NCBI RefSeq assembly: GCF_003052585.1
Contig: NZ_QASN01000017.1
Coordinates: forward strand, 1 to 64,000
Origin: Pseudomonas mangrovi
GTDB lineage: Bacteria > Pseudomonadota > Gammaproteobacteria > Pseudomonadales > Pseudomonadaceae
Length of the DNA: 64,000 bases
Direction of reading: 5' to 3'
Below the pieces are notes generated by a model. That model was not told where the DNA came from. It made no database searches and saw only the letters and a program-made list of their open reading frames with translations. Of the stretch, positions 1-8,651 are shown one piece after another (position 1 is the first letter of the stretch; each line of letters starts with the position of its first letter). The position numbers and the translations under genes were made by a program.

Positions 1-456
1 GTCGGCAGCACCGCCTTCCAGTCACGCGTGGTCAGCGAGAAGCCGCTCAAGAGCGATCTGATGAACTTCATCCAGTTCGGCGCCTGGCTCGACCCCGAGC
101 TGTTCGCCGAGTCCTCGGTGGTGCCGGTCTACGAGACCCTCGCCGACGACGCCGAACGCAGCGCCGACGACCTCTTCGGCGACCAGAGCCAGTCGATCAT
201 GCTGGTCGGCACCAGCTACACCAAGATCGAGGACTGGAACTTCGCCGGCTTCCTGCGCGAAGCGCTGCAGAACGATCTGCTCACCATCGCGGTGGAGGGT
301 CGCGGGCCACTGCAGGCCATGCAGGAATTCCTCGACAGCCCCTCGCTGCAGGACGACGACATCCAGGTAGTGATCTGGGAATACCCGGTACGCACCCTGC
401 TCGCCCAACGCAGCCCCACACGACCCTGGCAGATCTCCTCTGCCAATCACCCCTGA
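1..456 (+). CDS. algJ: AlgJ-like polysaccharide O-acetyltransferase, C-terminal part (5' end outside window)
   Basis: The frame is open from the first base of the window, so only the last 151 residues are present. The visible part has a GTSY motif (serine codon at 214-216), which in the AlgJ/AlgX SGNH-like family carries the nucleophilic serine, followed by a WNF segment and a closing VIWEYPVR strand typical of the end of this domain. AlgJ acts in the periplasm with AlgI, AlgF and AlgX to O-acetylate mannuronate residues of alginate. The stop is 10 bases before the algF start, so the two are co-transcribed. Assignment to AlgJ rather than a second AlgX rests on length after the motif and on position before algF; the Asp-His pair of the triad lies upstream of the window. 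Confidence 0.72.
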   Translation, partial: VGSTAFQSRVVSEKPLKSDLMNFIQFGAWLDPELFAESSVVPVYETLADDAERSADDLFGDQSQSIMLVGTSYTKIEDWNFAGFLREALQNDLLTIAVEGRGPLQAMQEFLDSPSLQDDDIQVVIWEYPVRTLLAQRSPTRPWQISSANHP

Positions 457-466
457 GGATCGCGCC

Positions 467-1111
467 ATGAAACGAATCATCGCCTCACTGCTGGTCAGCT
501 TCGGCCTGCTGGCCGGTGCCAGCCACGCCCGCGAAGACGCCGGCGCCGAACTCTACGACGCCGCCGCCCCCGCCGACTCGGCCTTCGTCCGCGTGCTCAA
601 CCTGAGCGACGGTCGAGTCCGGGCCATGCTCGGCGGCAAGAACCAGGCGCAGCAGATTGCCGCCGGGCAACTCGGCGGCTATCGCTTCACCGTGCCGGGC
701 AAGGTTCATCTGGACGTCGAGGGACAAAGCACCAGCGTGGACCTCGCGGCCAACACGGCGAACACCTTCGTTTACGACGGCAGCAGCCTGCGTCTGCTGC
801 AGGACGCCTTCATCAACGAACCGAAGAAGGCCCAGGTCGGCTTCTACAACCTCTCCGGGCAGACCCTGTCGTTGAAGACCGCGGACGGCAAGCACGCCAT
901 CGTCGACAGCGTGGCCGCCGGGCAGAACGGCAGCCGCATGGTCAACGAGCTGAAGATCGCCTTCGCCGCCTACCAGGGCGAGCAGAAAATCGCGGACTTC
1001 CCCGAGGTGTTCCTCAAGAAGGGTCGCACCTACAGCTACCTGATCCTGCCCGCCGGCAGCGACGGCGTGCGCGCCCTGAGCATGGCCAACGGCCTCGACC
1101 CGCTAGATTGA
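467..1111 (+). CDS. algF: AlgF, alginate O-acetylation periplasmic protein
   Basis: This 214-residue protein has a clear Sec signal peptide (charged MKRI, hydrophobic stretch, cleavage near SHA-RE at about residue 21). The mature start EDAGAELYDAAAPADSAFVRVLN is of the AlgF type, and the length is close to the roughly 216 residues of P. aeruginosa AlgF. AlgF is a periplasmic accessory protein needed for O-acetylation of alginate together with AlgI and AlgJ. It sits between the algJ-like and algX genes, with its stop just ahead of the next start, pointing to one operon. In the canonical alginate operon algF is followed by algA, not algX, so the order is unusual here. Confidence 0.85.
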   Translation: MKRIIASLLVSFGLLAGASHAREDAGAELYDAAAPADSAFVRVLNLSDGRVRAMLGGKNQAQQIAAGQLGGYRFTVPGKVHLDVEGQSTSVDLAANTANTFVYDGSSLRLLQDAFINEPKKAQVGFYNLSGQTLSLKTADGKHAIVDSVAAGQNGSRMVNELKIAFAAYQGEQKIADFPEVFLKKGRTYSYLILPAGSDGVRALSMANGLDPLD

Positions 1112-1119
1112 GCACCTTC

Positions 1120-2517
1120 ATGAACCTGTCCCTGCGCCTGCTTGCGGCATTCATCGCGACCCTGTCCAGCCTGCCCTCGATGGCCGCCGAGCAGGAGCCG
1201 CCCTGCCTGGACCTGAGCTGCCTGGTCTGCCCCGCCGCCGCCGATCCCGACAAGTACGAGGGCGGCGCCATGGGGATGGTGCGCCATCTGGCTCTGGGCA
1301 AGGACCAGTGGCTGTTCCGCTCGGAGGTCGATTTCGACGCCGACTTCGGCGTTCCTGCGGCCATGGAGCCGGAGCTGCGCCGGCTGCTGCGCACCTTCAG
1401 GGACAGGGGCAGCGACGTCATGTTCGCCATCCAGCCGACCCGCGGCATGATGCATCGCGACAAGATCCTCGCCGATCACGCCTACGGCTTCGACTACCCG
1501 AAGGCACGACGCAACCTCGAACACTTCCTTGCCCAGCTGCGCCGAAGCGGCGCACTGGTACCGGACATCCTGCCGCTGGTGGACCACCCGCCGGAGCAGG
1601 AGTACTTCTTCCGCCGCGATACCCACTGGACTCCCGCCGGCGCCCAGGCCAGCGCCAGGCTGACCGCCGATGCGATACGCGCGCTGCCCTACTATCCGGC
1701 GCTGGAGAAGAAACAGTTCCGCACCGAGCCCGGCGTCACCATCGTCAACTACGGCGCCCTCGACATTGCGCTCGCCCGCCTCTGTCGCAACGGCTTCGGC
1801 CACCAGTACCTGCGCGGCTATCGCACCGTACCGGTAGTCGAGGATGCCGCAGCGCTGTTCGACGAGCAGCCCGACGCGCAGGTGGTGCTCACCGGCACCA
1901 GCAACTCCGCCGCGCGCGACGAGGAAATCCGTCATTACAACTTCGACGGCTACCTCAAGGAGTACACCCAGCTCGACGTCCTCAACTTCGCGATGCAGGG
2001 CGCCGGCGAGTACGGGGCGCTGCTCGAATATCTGCATTCGCCCGAGTACGACTCCGACCGTCCACCCCGCCTGCTGGTCTGGGAACTGCCGGCCAGCTAC
2101 CGGCTGGACAGCCCGGCCATGTACCGTCAGCTGATCCCCGCGATCGAAGGCGGCTGCAGCAAGGCGAAGGTACTGCGTGCACAACACAGCGATCTGCCCC
2201 GCATGGCAGTAGGCGAGCGCGCGGAGATCCTCAACAACTCCGGCGCCGGCAGGCTCGAGTTCACCGGCCAGGACGGCTTCCTCGAGCTGCGCCTGGCGGA
2301 CAAGAACCTGCGCGACTTCTACCTGATCAGCTACTACGACAACGGTGAGCGCGACAAGGTGAGGATCCGCCGTCCGGCCGTGGTCAGCGGCGGTCTCTAC
2401 CATCTGGAGCTGAGCCGCGCGGCGAACCTGCGCCAGGCCAATCTGCTGTCGGTTCTGCTGGAGCCCAACCAGGTTCTGGAGGCGCCCTCGACCCTCGAGG
2501 TTCAGCTATGCCAGTAG
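1120..2517 (+). CDS. algX: AlgX-like alginate acetyltransferase with C-terminal carbohydrate-binding module
   Basis: This 465-residue secreted protein has a signal peptide ending near SMA-AE. The SGNH-like catalytic domain shows an Asp and His in RRDTHWTP (D167, H169) and the nucleophile in the TGTSNS turn (S261). These match the spacing of the P. aeruginosa AlgX triad as I recall it. The last 120 or so residues are beta-rich, as expected for the AlgX carbohydrate-binding module. AlgX acetylates the polymer in the periplasm and belongs to the secretion complex. I chose ATG 1120 because it begins directly with the signal peptide; an in-frame TTG at 1108 overlaps the algF stop. Its end overlaps the lyase gene by 10 bases. 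Confidence 0.82.
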   Translation: MNLSLRLLAAFIATLSSLPSMAAEQEPPCLDLSCLVCPAAADPDKYEGGAMGMVRHLALGKDQWLFRSEVDFDADFGVPAAMEPELRRLLRTFRDRGSDVMFAIQPTRGMMHRDKILADHAYGFDYPKARRNLEHFLAQLRRSGALVPDILPLVDHPPEQEYFFRRDTHWTPAGAQASARLTADAIRALPYYPALEKKQFRTEPGVTIVNYGALDIALARLCRNGFGHQYLRGYRTVPVVEDAAALFDEQPDAQVVLTGTSNSAARDEEIRHYNFDGYLKEYTQLDVLNFAMQGAGEYGALLEYLHSPEYDSDRPPRLLVWELPASYRLDSPAMYRQLIPAIEGGCSKAKVLRAQHSDLPRMAVGERAEILNNSGAGRLEFTGQDGFLELRLADKNLRDFYLISYYDNGERDKVRIRRPAVVSGGLYHLELSRAANLRQANLLSVLLEPNQVLEAPSTLEVQLCQ

Positions 2518-3614
2518 TCCGGATCAGTTCCACCACCGCGCTGCTCCTGCTCTTCTGTGCGGTACCGGCAGCGGCGGTGGAAAGTCTCTGGCCTGCGCTG
2601 GACAACGCGCGCATCCAGGTGCCGGCAGAGCCTGCGCCCTGTCGCGACGAGCCGCCGACACCCTACACCGACGCCCTGCAGTTCAAGAGCAAGTACAACC
2701 AGAGCGATGCCAGCAAATCGAGCCTGAGCCTGGGCTTCTCACCGTCGACCTTCTTCGCCGGCAGACGCGTCAAAAGCTATCTGAAGGATCTGCAGCGCTA
2801 TGCGCAACGCGCTGAACGGGCCAACAACCCGGCAAAGTCCGCCGAGGCACTCGGCTGCCTGTCTTCCTGGCTGGACGCCTGGGCCCAGGCCGGTGCGCTG
2901 CAGAGCCGCGACGCCAGCAAGACCGGCATGGCCGCGCGCAAATGGGCGCTGGCTGCGCTCAGCGCCAGCCTGCTGCGCACGCAGGCCATGAGCGGCGATC
3001 GCTACCGCGCCAGCGACACCCAGCTGGCCTGGCTGCAGCGCCTGGCCGACATCGTCATCGAGGATTATCAGCCGCGCCGTGTCGCAGGCTTTCGCTACTA
3101 CAACAACCACGACTACTGGGCCGCCTGGGCGGTGGTCGGCGTCGGCATTCTCAGCCAGCGCGAAGACTATCTCGACTGGGGCTTCGCCGGCCTGCAGCAG
3201 ATGTTCGGGCAACTGGTCGAGGTGGAAGGACGCGACTACGCCTACCTGCCGGTGGAAACCGCACGTGGCAAGCTCGGCGCCGAATACAGCCACTACGCCA
3301 TGGTGCCTCTGACCTTGCTGGTGGAAACGCGCGAGGCCAACGGCCGGCCGCTGAACGAGCGCGAGCGCGAGCTGTTCGGCAAGCTGGCCAACTTCGCCGC
3401 GCGCAGTGCGCTGGAGCCAGAGAAGCTGCCGGAACTCGACGGCCGCCAACGCTACCCCTCGCGCCACAAGATGATCTGGCTGATCCCCTTTCTCAACCGC
3501 CATCCAGAGCACACCTGGGCCCGCCGCCTGTACCAACGACAGCAGGGCGACGTCGACGGCTACAGCCAGGTCGGCGGCCCGCTGAAACCGCTCTACCCCG
3601 CTTTCGCTCTGTGA
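2508..3614 (+). CDS. algL: AlgL-like poly(mannuronate) lyase, periplasmic
   Basis: This 368-residue protein with a signal peptide (cleavage near AAA-VE) belongs to the AlgL / polysaccharide lyase family 5 fold. The diagnostic NNHDYWAAWAV motif is present, giving N200 and H201 as the catalytic Asn-His pair. A tyrosine that fits the catalytic Tyr lies at 263 (SHY). In P. aeruginosa AlgL an Arg sits seven residues before that Tyr; here that position is Leu and the nearest Arg is R253, ten before. AlgL clears stray polymer from the periplasm during secretion. It overlaps algX by 10 bases and is followed after 8 bases by the algG-like gene. Substrate may differ from alginate. Confidence 0.8.
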   Translation: MPVVRISSTTALLLLFCAVPAAAVESLWPALDNARIQVPAEPAPCRDEPPTPYTDALQFKSKYNQSDASKSSLSLGFSPSTFFAGRRVKSYLKDLQRYAQRAERANNPAKSAEALGCLSSWLDAWAQAGALQSRDASKTGMAARKWALAALSASLLRTQAMSGDRYRASDTQLAWLQRLADIVIEDYQPRRVAGFRYYNNHDYWAAWAVVGVGILSQREDYLDWGFAGLQQMFGQLVEVEGRDYAYLPVETARGKLGAEYSHYAMVPLTLLVETREANGRPLNERERELFGKLANFAARSALEPEKLPELDGRQRYPSRHKMIWLIPFLNRHPEHTWARRLYQRQQGDVDGYSQVGGPLKPLYPAFAL

Positions 3615-3622
3615 GGAAAACC

Positions 3623-5098
3623 ATGCATCGCCTGACTCTCAATCACCTGATCGCGGCGCTTGCGGGCATCCTGGTCAGCAGCCTGGCCAGCGCCGAGCCG
3701 GTCATCCAGAGCCTGACCGCGCCCGTCATGCGGATCGTTTCCGCGGAGCAGGCGCACGCCCGGGCGCAGCAGCTTGAGCTCCTGGCCAGCGATGCGGCAG
3801 AGGTCACCGACATTCCGGCCTTCTCCCGCAGCGGCACCGGCAAGGCCAGCCTGCAGCCGCTGTATTCCTCGCAACAGGGTAGCTGGCCGTTCGAGTCGTT
3901 CGTCCACGCGGGTCTGTTCAAGGTGATCGGCAGCTATCAGGTCAAACACCCGAGGATGGTCCAGATCAGCGGCGGCCACCTGACGCTGACCCAGGTCCGC
4001 CAGCAGCTCGGCGACAGCGAAGCCCTGCGCCCGCACCGGGACGGCTACCTGCTCACCTATCCATTGATGATCGCACCCGGTGCGACCCTCAGCATCGAGG
4101 ACACCCACCTCTATCTCTATGCCCACTCAGGCGCCGCGATCATCAATCAGGGACGGCTGCAGATCATCCGCAGCGGGGTCGAGAGCTGGAGCGGCGAAAG
4201 CGGCAAGGAGCGCGCCTACCGGCCGTTCATCATGGCCTGGGCGGGCAGCCAGACCCGCATCGTCGACAGCCAGCTCTCGCGCCTGGGCTACAACGCCCAC
4301 CTGGCTCGCGGCCTGAGCGCCGCCCGCAGCGTCCACCAGGCCGCCAGCGTGCCGCCGGCGCGTCTGCTGATCCGCGGCAGCACGCTGGAGCAGTTGTCCA
4401 GCGTGCAACTGCAGAACTCGGATGCGCTGATCCAGGCCAGCAGCTTCAGGCAGATGCAGCTGTACGCCATCGACGCCGAAAACAGCCGCCTGAATGCCGA
4501 CGGCAACAGCATCGATGAGGTCCGCAACCACAGCGGCATCCGCCTGCGCGGCGCCTCGCGAGCCTTGCTGCTGAACAACGACATACGCCGCACCGGCAAG
4601 GCGGGTATCGAGTTGTCGAGCTTCAGCGGAACGCTACTCGCCCGCGCCAACGTGCTCAACGACAACGCCACCCACGCCGTGCAGCTGCGCGAGATGGATG
4701 CACGCGGTGTGGTGGTGCTGCATGACAATCGCCTGGCGCATGCCAACCAGAACCTGGTCGACGCGCATAGCGCGGGTCACCTGCTGCTACGGGGAAATCG
4801 GCTGGCCGACGCAGGCCACGCCATCTCCCTGCAGGGCGCAGGTCAGGTGCTGATTCTCGACAACCAGTTCGCCGCGATCGAGCAGTCGGGACTCAAGAGC
4901 ATCGGCGTGCAGCAGCTGCTGCTCGGCGGCAACCAGTTCGACGCCAAGGTGATTCGCCAGCGCCTGTTCGAGGGCGATCTGCTGCCGGTGCAGAGTCATA
5001 TCGTCGAAGCCACGATCAGCCAGGCCTGCTACCTGCAGATCGGCGCAGGTGCCGATGATCAGAGCCAACAGCAAGCGCTCTGTCCTGCCCCGAACTGA
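3623..5098 (+). CDS. AlgG-like periplasmic right-handed beta-helix protein lacking the epimerase DPHD motif
   Basis: This 491-residue exported protein has a signal peptide ending near ASA-EP. It follows the layout of the mannuronan C5-epimerase AlgG: an N-terminal segment, a block around residues 195-235 with RPFIMAWAGSQTRIVDS and LGYNAHLA (AlgG has a comparable RPF...W-G...LGYNAS stretch), then about 12 imperfect beta-helix turns of the N-x-x-x-x-x-x-G-I type. The DPHD motif carrying the catalytic His of AlgG was not found, and the protein is about 50 residues shorter than AlgG. It may be a polymer-binding scaffold, a lyase or a diverged epimerase. GTGAGGAAAACC before ATG gives a fair ribosome site. 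It is the last gene of the cluster. Confidence 0.65.
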   Translation: MHRLTLNHLIAALAGILVSSLASAEPVIQSLTAPVMRIVSAEQAHARAQQLELLASDAAEVTDIPAFSRSGTGKASLQPLYSSQQGSWPFESFVHAGLFKVIGSYQVKHPRMVQISGGHLTLTQVRQQLGDSEALRPHRDGYLLTYPLMIAPGATLSIEDTHLYLYAHSGAAIINQGRLQIIRSGVESWSGESGKERAYRPFIMAWAGSQTRIVDSQLSRLGYNAHLARGLSAARSVHQAASVPPARLLIRGSTLEQLSSVQLQNSDALIQASSFRQMQLYAIDAENSRLNADGNSIDEVRNHSGIRLRGASRALLLNNDIRRTGKAGIELSSFSGTLLARANVLNDNATHAVQLREMDARGVVVLHDNRLAHANQNLVDAHSAGHLLLRGNRLADAGHAISLQGAGQVLILDNQFAAIEQSGLKSIGVQQLLLGGNQFDAKVIRQRLFEGDLLPVQSHIVEATISQACYLQIGAGADDQSQQQALCPAPN

Positions 5099-5107
5099 TC
5101 GACATGA

Positions 5108-5136
5108 CCGCTCGCCCGAATGGGTCTGGCGAGCGG
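5108..5136 (+). terminator. 9-bp hairpin after the alginate-type cluster
   Basis: An inverted repeat (CCGCTCGCC at 5108-5116, GGCGAGCGG at 5128-5136, 11-base loop) starts ten bases after the algG-like stop. It lacks a T tract on the plus strand, so it is a weak intrinsic terminator or an mRNA 3'-end stabiliser. Confidence 0.4.
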
Positions 5137-5264
5137 CATAAAAATGGCTATCCTAGGCGTCCTTCACGGAATTTTGGCGCGGGAGCCGCTGCGCGCCACG
5201 AGCGAAACTGCACTGCGTAGTCGCCACCGACCACAGCCGACAGACACCACGGAGACACCCAGGG

Positions 5265-6446
5265 ATGAACCGTCTTGCCCAGCGCGTTGCGCGCACCAGC
5301 ACCATGCTCGCTCTCGGCCTGCCGGCCTTTCTGGCGCATGCCGCGCCCTATACGGCGAATCAGCAGGCGTTCAGTGATGCGCTGGGTTTCCTCAGCTCGC
5401 CGTCCTTCCCCAGCGGCCCGCCACCTGTCTTCGATACGCTGCTGCTGAGCATTCTGAGTGATATCCCGGACGCGGACCTTCCCTACATCTATTCCCAGCT
5501 TTCCGCCGACAGCCACGGCAGCTTCACGTCAAGTCTGATGTTCAGCGACATCGGCCTGAGCAGCGCGCCGCTGGCGAACATGCGCCGCAGCATGGACGAC
5601 GACAGCCAACAACCCTCTCTTTGGGCCCAGGTAGGCGCCGGCCGCCAACGTATCGACGGAGACGGAAATGGCGCACAGATGCGCCAGGATCAACGCCGTT
5701 CGGTCTTCGGTGGCGATCTGCCGATTGCCGGTGGCTGGCGGCTCGGCGGGGCGCTGGGTTATGGCGAGGACAAACTCAACAGTTCTTCCCGCGACGCCAG
5801 TGCCGCCACCATCACCGACAGTTACTCGCTCTATGGCGGACGGGATCTGAAGCTGCCGTCTTCATCGCTACGCTTCTTCGGCGGAGCGGCCTACAGCCGC
5901 CACGATCTGAGCAGCTCGCGCCGGGTGGCGTTCCCCGACGATCCGCAGCGCAACAAAGGCAGCTACGACCTGACCACTCAGCAGGTCTTTGGCGAGGTAG
6001 CGCTCAATCTGCCTATGGGCAAACCCGGGTATCTGGAGCCTTTCTTCGGCCTTCTCGTCATCGAGCAGAACAGTGATTCCTTCAACGAACGCGGCGGCAT
6101 CTCGGCGGCCAGCGTCGATAGCCAGAGCAACCGCCTGCTGGTCAGCAGCCTGGGCTCCCGCGGGAAACAGAAATTCAAGGTGGGCGGGCGCGACCTGCTG
6201 CTGGCCGGGCATGCCACCTGGCGCAATTTGCAGGGAGACCTGCGTCCGGAAGTCGATCTGCAGCTTGCCGGCACCAACAAATTCACCATCCAGGGCACAG
6301 AGATGCCACGCAACAGCCTGCTGCTGGAAGTGAAAGCGGACTATTCGCTGACCCGCAACGTCATCCTCGACATCGACTACAACGGCGCTTTCAGCAGCGG
6401 CAGCAACTCGCACTTCGTTGCGCTGAATGCACACTGGAAGATGTGA
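5265..6446 (+). CDS. Outer-membrane autotransporter-type beta-barrel protein with very short passenger
   Basis: This 393-residue protein has a signal peptide (cleavage near AHA-AP). A short segment of about 100 residues follows, with YIYSQLSADSHGSFTSSLM, a motif that often precedes autotransporter barrels. The remaining 280 residues are alternating amphipathic strands beginning at LWAQVGAGRQRIDGDGNG and read as an autotransporter beta-domain. The last residue is Met, not the usual terminal aromatic of outer-membrane proteins. There is no long passenger, so it is probably a barrel that does not export an adhesin. It is 166 bases downstream of the algG-like gene on the same strand and could serve that system, or be independent. 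It ends in a strong terminator. Confidence 0.65.
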   Translation: MNRLAQRVARTSTMLALGLPAFLAHAAPYTANQQAFSDALGFLSSPSFPSGPPPVFDTLLLSILSDIPDADLPYIYSQLSADSHGSFTSSLMFSDIGLSSAPLANMRRSMDDDSQQPSLWAQVGAGRQRIDGDGNGAQMRQDQRRSVFGGDLPIAGGWRLGGALGYGEDKLNSSSRDASAATITDSYSLYGGRDLKLPSSSLRFFGGAAYSRHDLSSSRRVAFPDDPQRNKGSYDLTTQQVFGEVALNLPMGKPGYLEPFFGLLVIEQNSDSFNERGGISAASVDSQSNRLLVSSLGSRGKQKFKVGGRDLLLAGHATWRNLQGDLRPEVDLQLAGTNKFTIQGTEMPRNSLLLEVKADYSLTRNVILDIDYNGAFSSGSNSHFVALNAHWKM

Positions 6447-6472
6447 TACCGCCCTCTTGCTTACCCCTTATT

Positions 6473-6496
6473 ACGCGGCTACGGCCGCGTTTTTTT
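6473..6496 (+). terminator. Intrinsic terminator of the beta-barrel gene
   Basis: A 7-bp perfect stem (ACGCGGC / GCCGCGT) with a TACG tetraloop is followed by an unbroken T tract to 6496. It lies 26 bases after the stop. Confidence 0.9.
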
Positions 6497-6601
6497 GCGT
6501 CGACTCCGCTCAACAGGAGTCATCTCAATAGCTGCCATGTCCATCGCCAGGACACGCAGGTAAGCCGCTCGCTGTCCGGTCGCCGACGCGCCGACCCAGA
6601 T

Positions 6602-6638
6602 AAAAAAGCCCCGCACGGCTGACGCCGGCGGAGCTTTT
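6602..6638 (-). terminator. Intrinsic terminator of typA
   Basis: Read on the minus strand, AAAAGCTCCGC (6638-6628) pairs with GCGGGGCTTTTTT (6614-6602) and ends in six T. It lies 30 bases past the typA stop. Confidence 0.85.
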
Positions 6639-6667
6639 CAGTTGCAGCTGGAGAATGCCGTCAGGCG

Positions 6668-8488
6668 TCAGGCCTTGGCTTTCTTCGCAGCGCGGGTGCG
6701 CTCGCCCTCGTCGAGGATCTTCTTGCGCAGACGGATCGACTTGGGCGTCACTTCGCAGAGCTCGTCGTCCTGGATGAACTCCAGCGCCTGCTCCAGGGTG
6801 AAGCGCACCGGCGGCACCAGGGCGATGGTCTCGTCCTTGCCGGACGCGCGCATGTTGTCGAGCTTCTTGCCCTTGGTGGGGTTGACGCCGAGGTCGTTGT
6901 CGCGGCTGTTCAGACCGACGATCTGACCGTTGTAGATCTCCTGGCCGTGCTCGACGAACAGCTTGCCGCGCGCCTGCAGGGTTTCCAGCGAGTAAGTCAG
7001 CGCCTTGCCGGTATCGATCGATACCAGTACGCCGTTCTGCCGGCCGGACATGGTGCCGGACTTCATCACGTCGTAACGGTCGAAGATCGAGGTCAGGATG
7101 CCCGCGCCGTTGGTCAGGGTCAGGAACTGGTTACGGAAACCGATCAGGCCACGTGCCGGGATGTTGTATTCCAGACGCACACGGCCCTTGCCGTCCGGCG
7201 ACATGTTGGTCAGGTCGCCCTTGCGCAGACCCATCTCTTCCATGACCTTGCCCTGAGCTTCTTCCGGGATGTCGATGGTGACGTTCTCGTAGGGCTCGTG
7301 CTTGACGCCATCGACGATGCGGATGATCACTTCCGGGCGGCCGACGCCCATTTCGAAGCCTTCGCGACGCATGGTTTCGATCAGTACCGAGAGGTGCAGC
7401 TCGCCGCGGCCGGAGACCTTGAACTTGTCGGCCGAGTCGCCTTCTTCAACGCGCAGGGCAACGTTGTACAGCAGCTCCTTGTCCAGGCGCTCCTTGATGT
7501 TGCGGCTGGTGACGAACTTGCCTTCCTTGCCGCAGAACGGCGAGTCGTTGACCTGGAAGGTCATGGACACGGTCGGCTCGTCGACGGTCAGCGGCTTCAT
7601 TGCCTCGACGTTGTTGATGTCGCACAGGGTGTCGGAGATGAACAGCTGGTCCATGCCGCTGACGCAGACGATGTCGCCAGCGGTAGCCTCTTCGACGTCG
7701 ACGCGGTGCAGGCCGTGGTGACCCATCAGCTTGAGGATGCGGCCGTTGCGCTTCTTGCCGTCGACGTCGATGGCGACCACCGGCGTGTTCGGCTTGACCT
7801 TGCCGCGGGCGATACGGCCGACGCCGATGATGCCGAGGAAGCTGTTGTAGTCCAGTGCCGAGATCTGCATCTGGAACGGGCCGTCGATATCGACCTGCGG
7901 AGCAGGTACGTGGTCGACGATGGCCTGGTACAGCGGGGTCAGGTCTTCGGCCATGTCGGCATGGTCGAGGCCGGCGATGCCGTTCAGGGCGCTGGCGTAG
8001 ACGACCTGGAAGTCCAGTTGCTCGTCGGTGGCACCGAGGTTGTCGAAGAGGTCGAAGATCTGGTCCATGACCCAGTCCGGACGCGCGCCCGGACGGTCGA
8101 TCTTGTTGATCACCACGATCGGACGCAGGCCGGCTTCGAAGGCCTTCTTGGTCACGAAGCGCGTCTGCGGCATGGGGCCGTCCTGGGCATCGACCACCAG
8201 CAGCACCGAGTCGACCATCGACATGACGCGCTCGACTTCACCGCCGAAGTCGGCGTGACCGGGGGTGTCGACGATGTTGATACGGTAGTCGTTCCACTTG
8301 ATGGCGGTGTTCTTCGCCAGGATGGTGATGCCACGCTCCTTTTCCTGGTCGTTGCTGTCCATCACGCGCTCGTCGTTGAGCTCGCTGCGCTCCAGGGTGC
8401 CGGACTGACGCAGCAGGGCGTCGACGAGGGTGGTCTTGCCATGGTCGACGTGGGCGATGATGGCGATGTTGCGGAGATTCTCGATCAC
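6668..8488 (-). CDS. typA: TypA/BipA ribosome-associated translational GTPase
   Basis: This 606-residue protein is a full-length TypA/BipA. The G domain shows AHVDHGKTT (P loop, residues 12-20), ERGITI (switch I), DTPGHADFG (switch II) and NKIDRPGA (base specificity). The translation-factor domains follow, with the BipA-specific C-terminal [15 protein letters not shown] region. It binds the 70S ribosome under stress or low temperature and aids ribosome assembly and translation of selected mRNAs. It is monocistronic with its own terminator and is transcribed away from thiI on the same strand; the 163-base gap between them contains a dispersed repeat. Confidence 0.97.
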   Translation of the reverse strand: MIENLRNIAIIAHVDHGKTTLVDALLRQSGTLERSELNDERVMDSNDQEKERGITILAKNTAIKWNDYRINIVDTPGHADFGGEVERVMSMVDSVLLVVDAQDGPMPQTRFVTKKAFEAGLRPIVVINKIDRPGARPDWVMDQIFDLFDNLGATDEQLDFQVVYASALNGIAGLDHADMAEDLTPLYQAIVDHVPAPQVDIDGPFQMQISALDYNSFLGIIGVGRIARGKVKPNTPVVAIDVDGKKRNGRILKLMGHHGLHRVDVEEATAGDIVCVSGMDQLFISDTLCDINNVEAMKPLTVDEPTVSMTFQVNDSPFCGKEGKFVTSRNIKERLDKELLYNVALRVEEGDSADKFKVSGRGELHLSVLIETMRREGFEMGVGRPEVIIRIVDGVKHEPYENVTIDIPEEAQGKVMEEMGLRKGDLTNMSPDGKGRVRLEYNIPARGLIGFRNQFLTLTNGAGILTSIFDRYDVMKSGTMSGRQNGVLVSIDTGKALTYSLETLQARGKLFVEHGQEIYNGQIVGLNSRDNDLGVNPTKGKKLDNMRASGKDETIALVPPVRFTLEQALEFIQDDELCEVTPKSIRLRKKILDEGERTRAAKKAKA

Positions 8489-8509
8489 AGTAGCGGTCTC
8501 GTAGGTTGG

Positions 8510-8535
8510 TCGAGCGTAGCGACGCCCAACACGAA
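8510..8535. repeat. Short dispersed palindrome of the GTAGGTTGG type
   Basis: GTAGGTTGGTCGAGCGTAGC followed by GACGCCCAACACG is one arm of the same repeat family seen at 16142-16460. It lies in the gap between thiI and typA, in the upstream region of typA. Confidence 0.6.
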
Positions 8536-8651
8536 AAATCAGGATTGAAAGTACAGACAGGTGGTTAAGGAATTCTGGCAGTGGCGCGCATCAGCGCAGC
8601 GACGGGTCGGGAGGCCGGTGGCGGATACTGCCGCCATTCAGGCCGGGGGTC

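Noticed and set aside
2942..3622. An upstream extension of the algG-like frame through the lyase gene, giving 718 codons
   Set aside because: The part before 3623 is an out-of-frame reading of algL, and 3623 opens with a proper signal peptide and ribosome site.
6947..8548. A 533-codon open frame on the plus strand opposite typA
   Set aside because: It mirrors typA codon by codon in a high-GC genome and is rich in Val, Asp, Ala and His with no recognisable fold; typA is certain.
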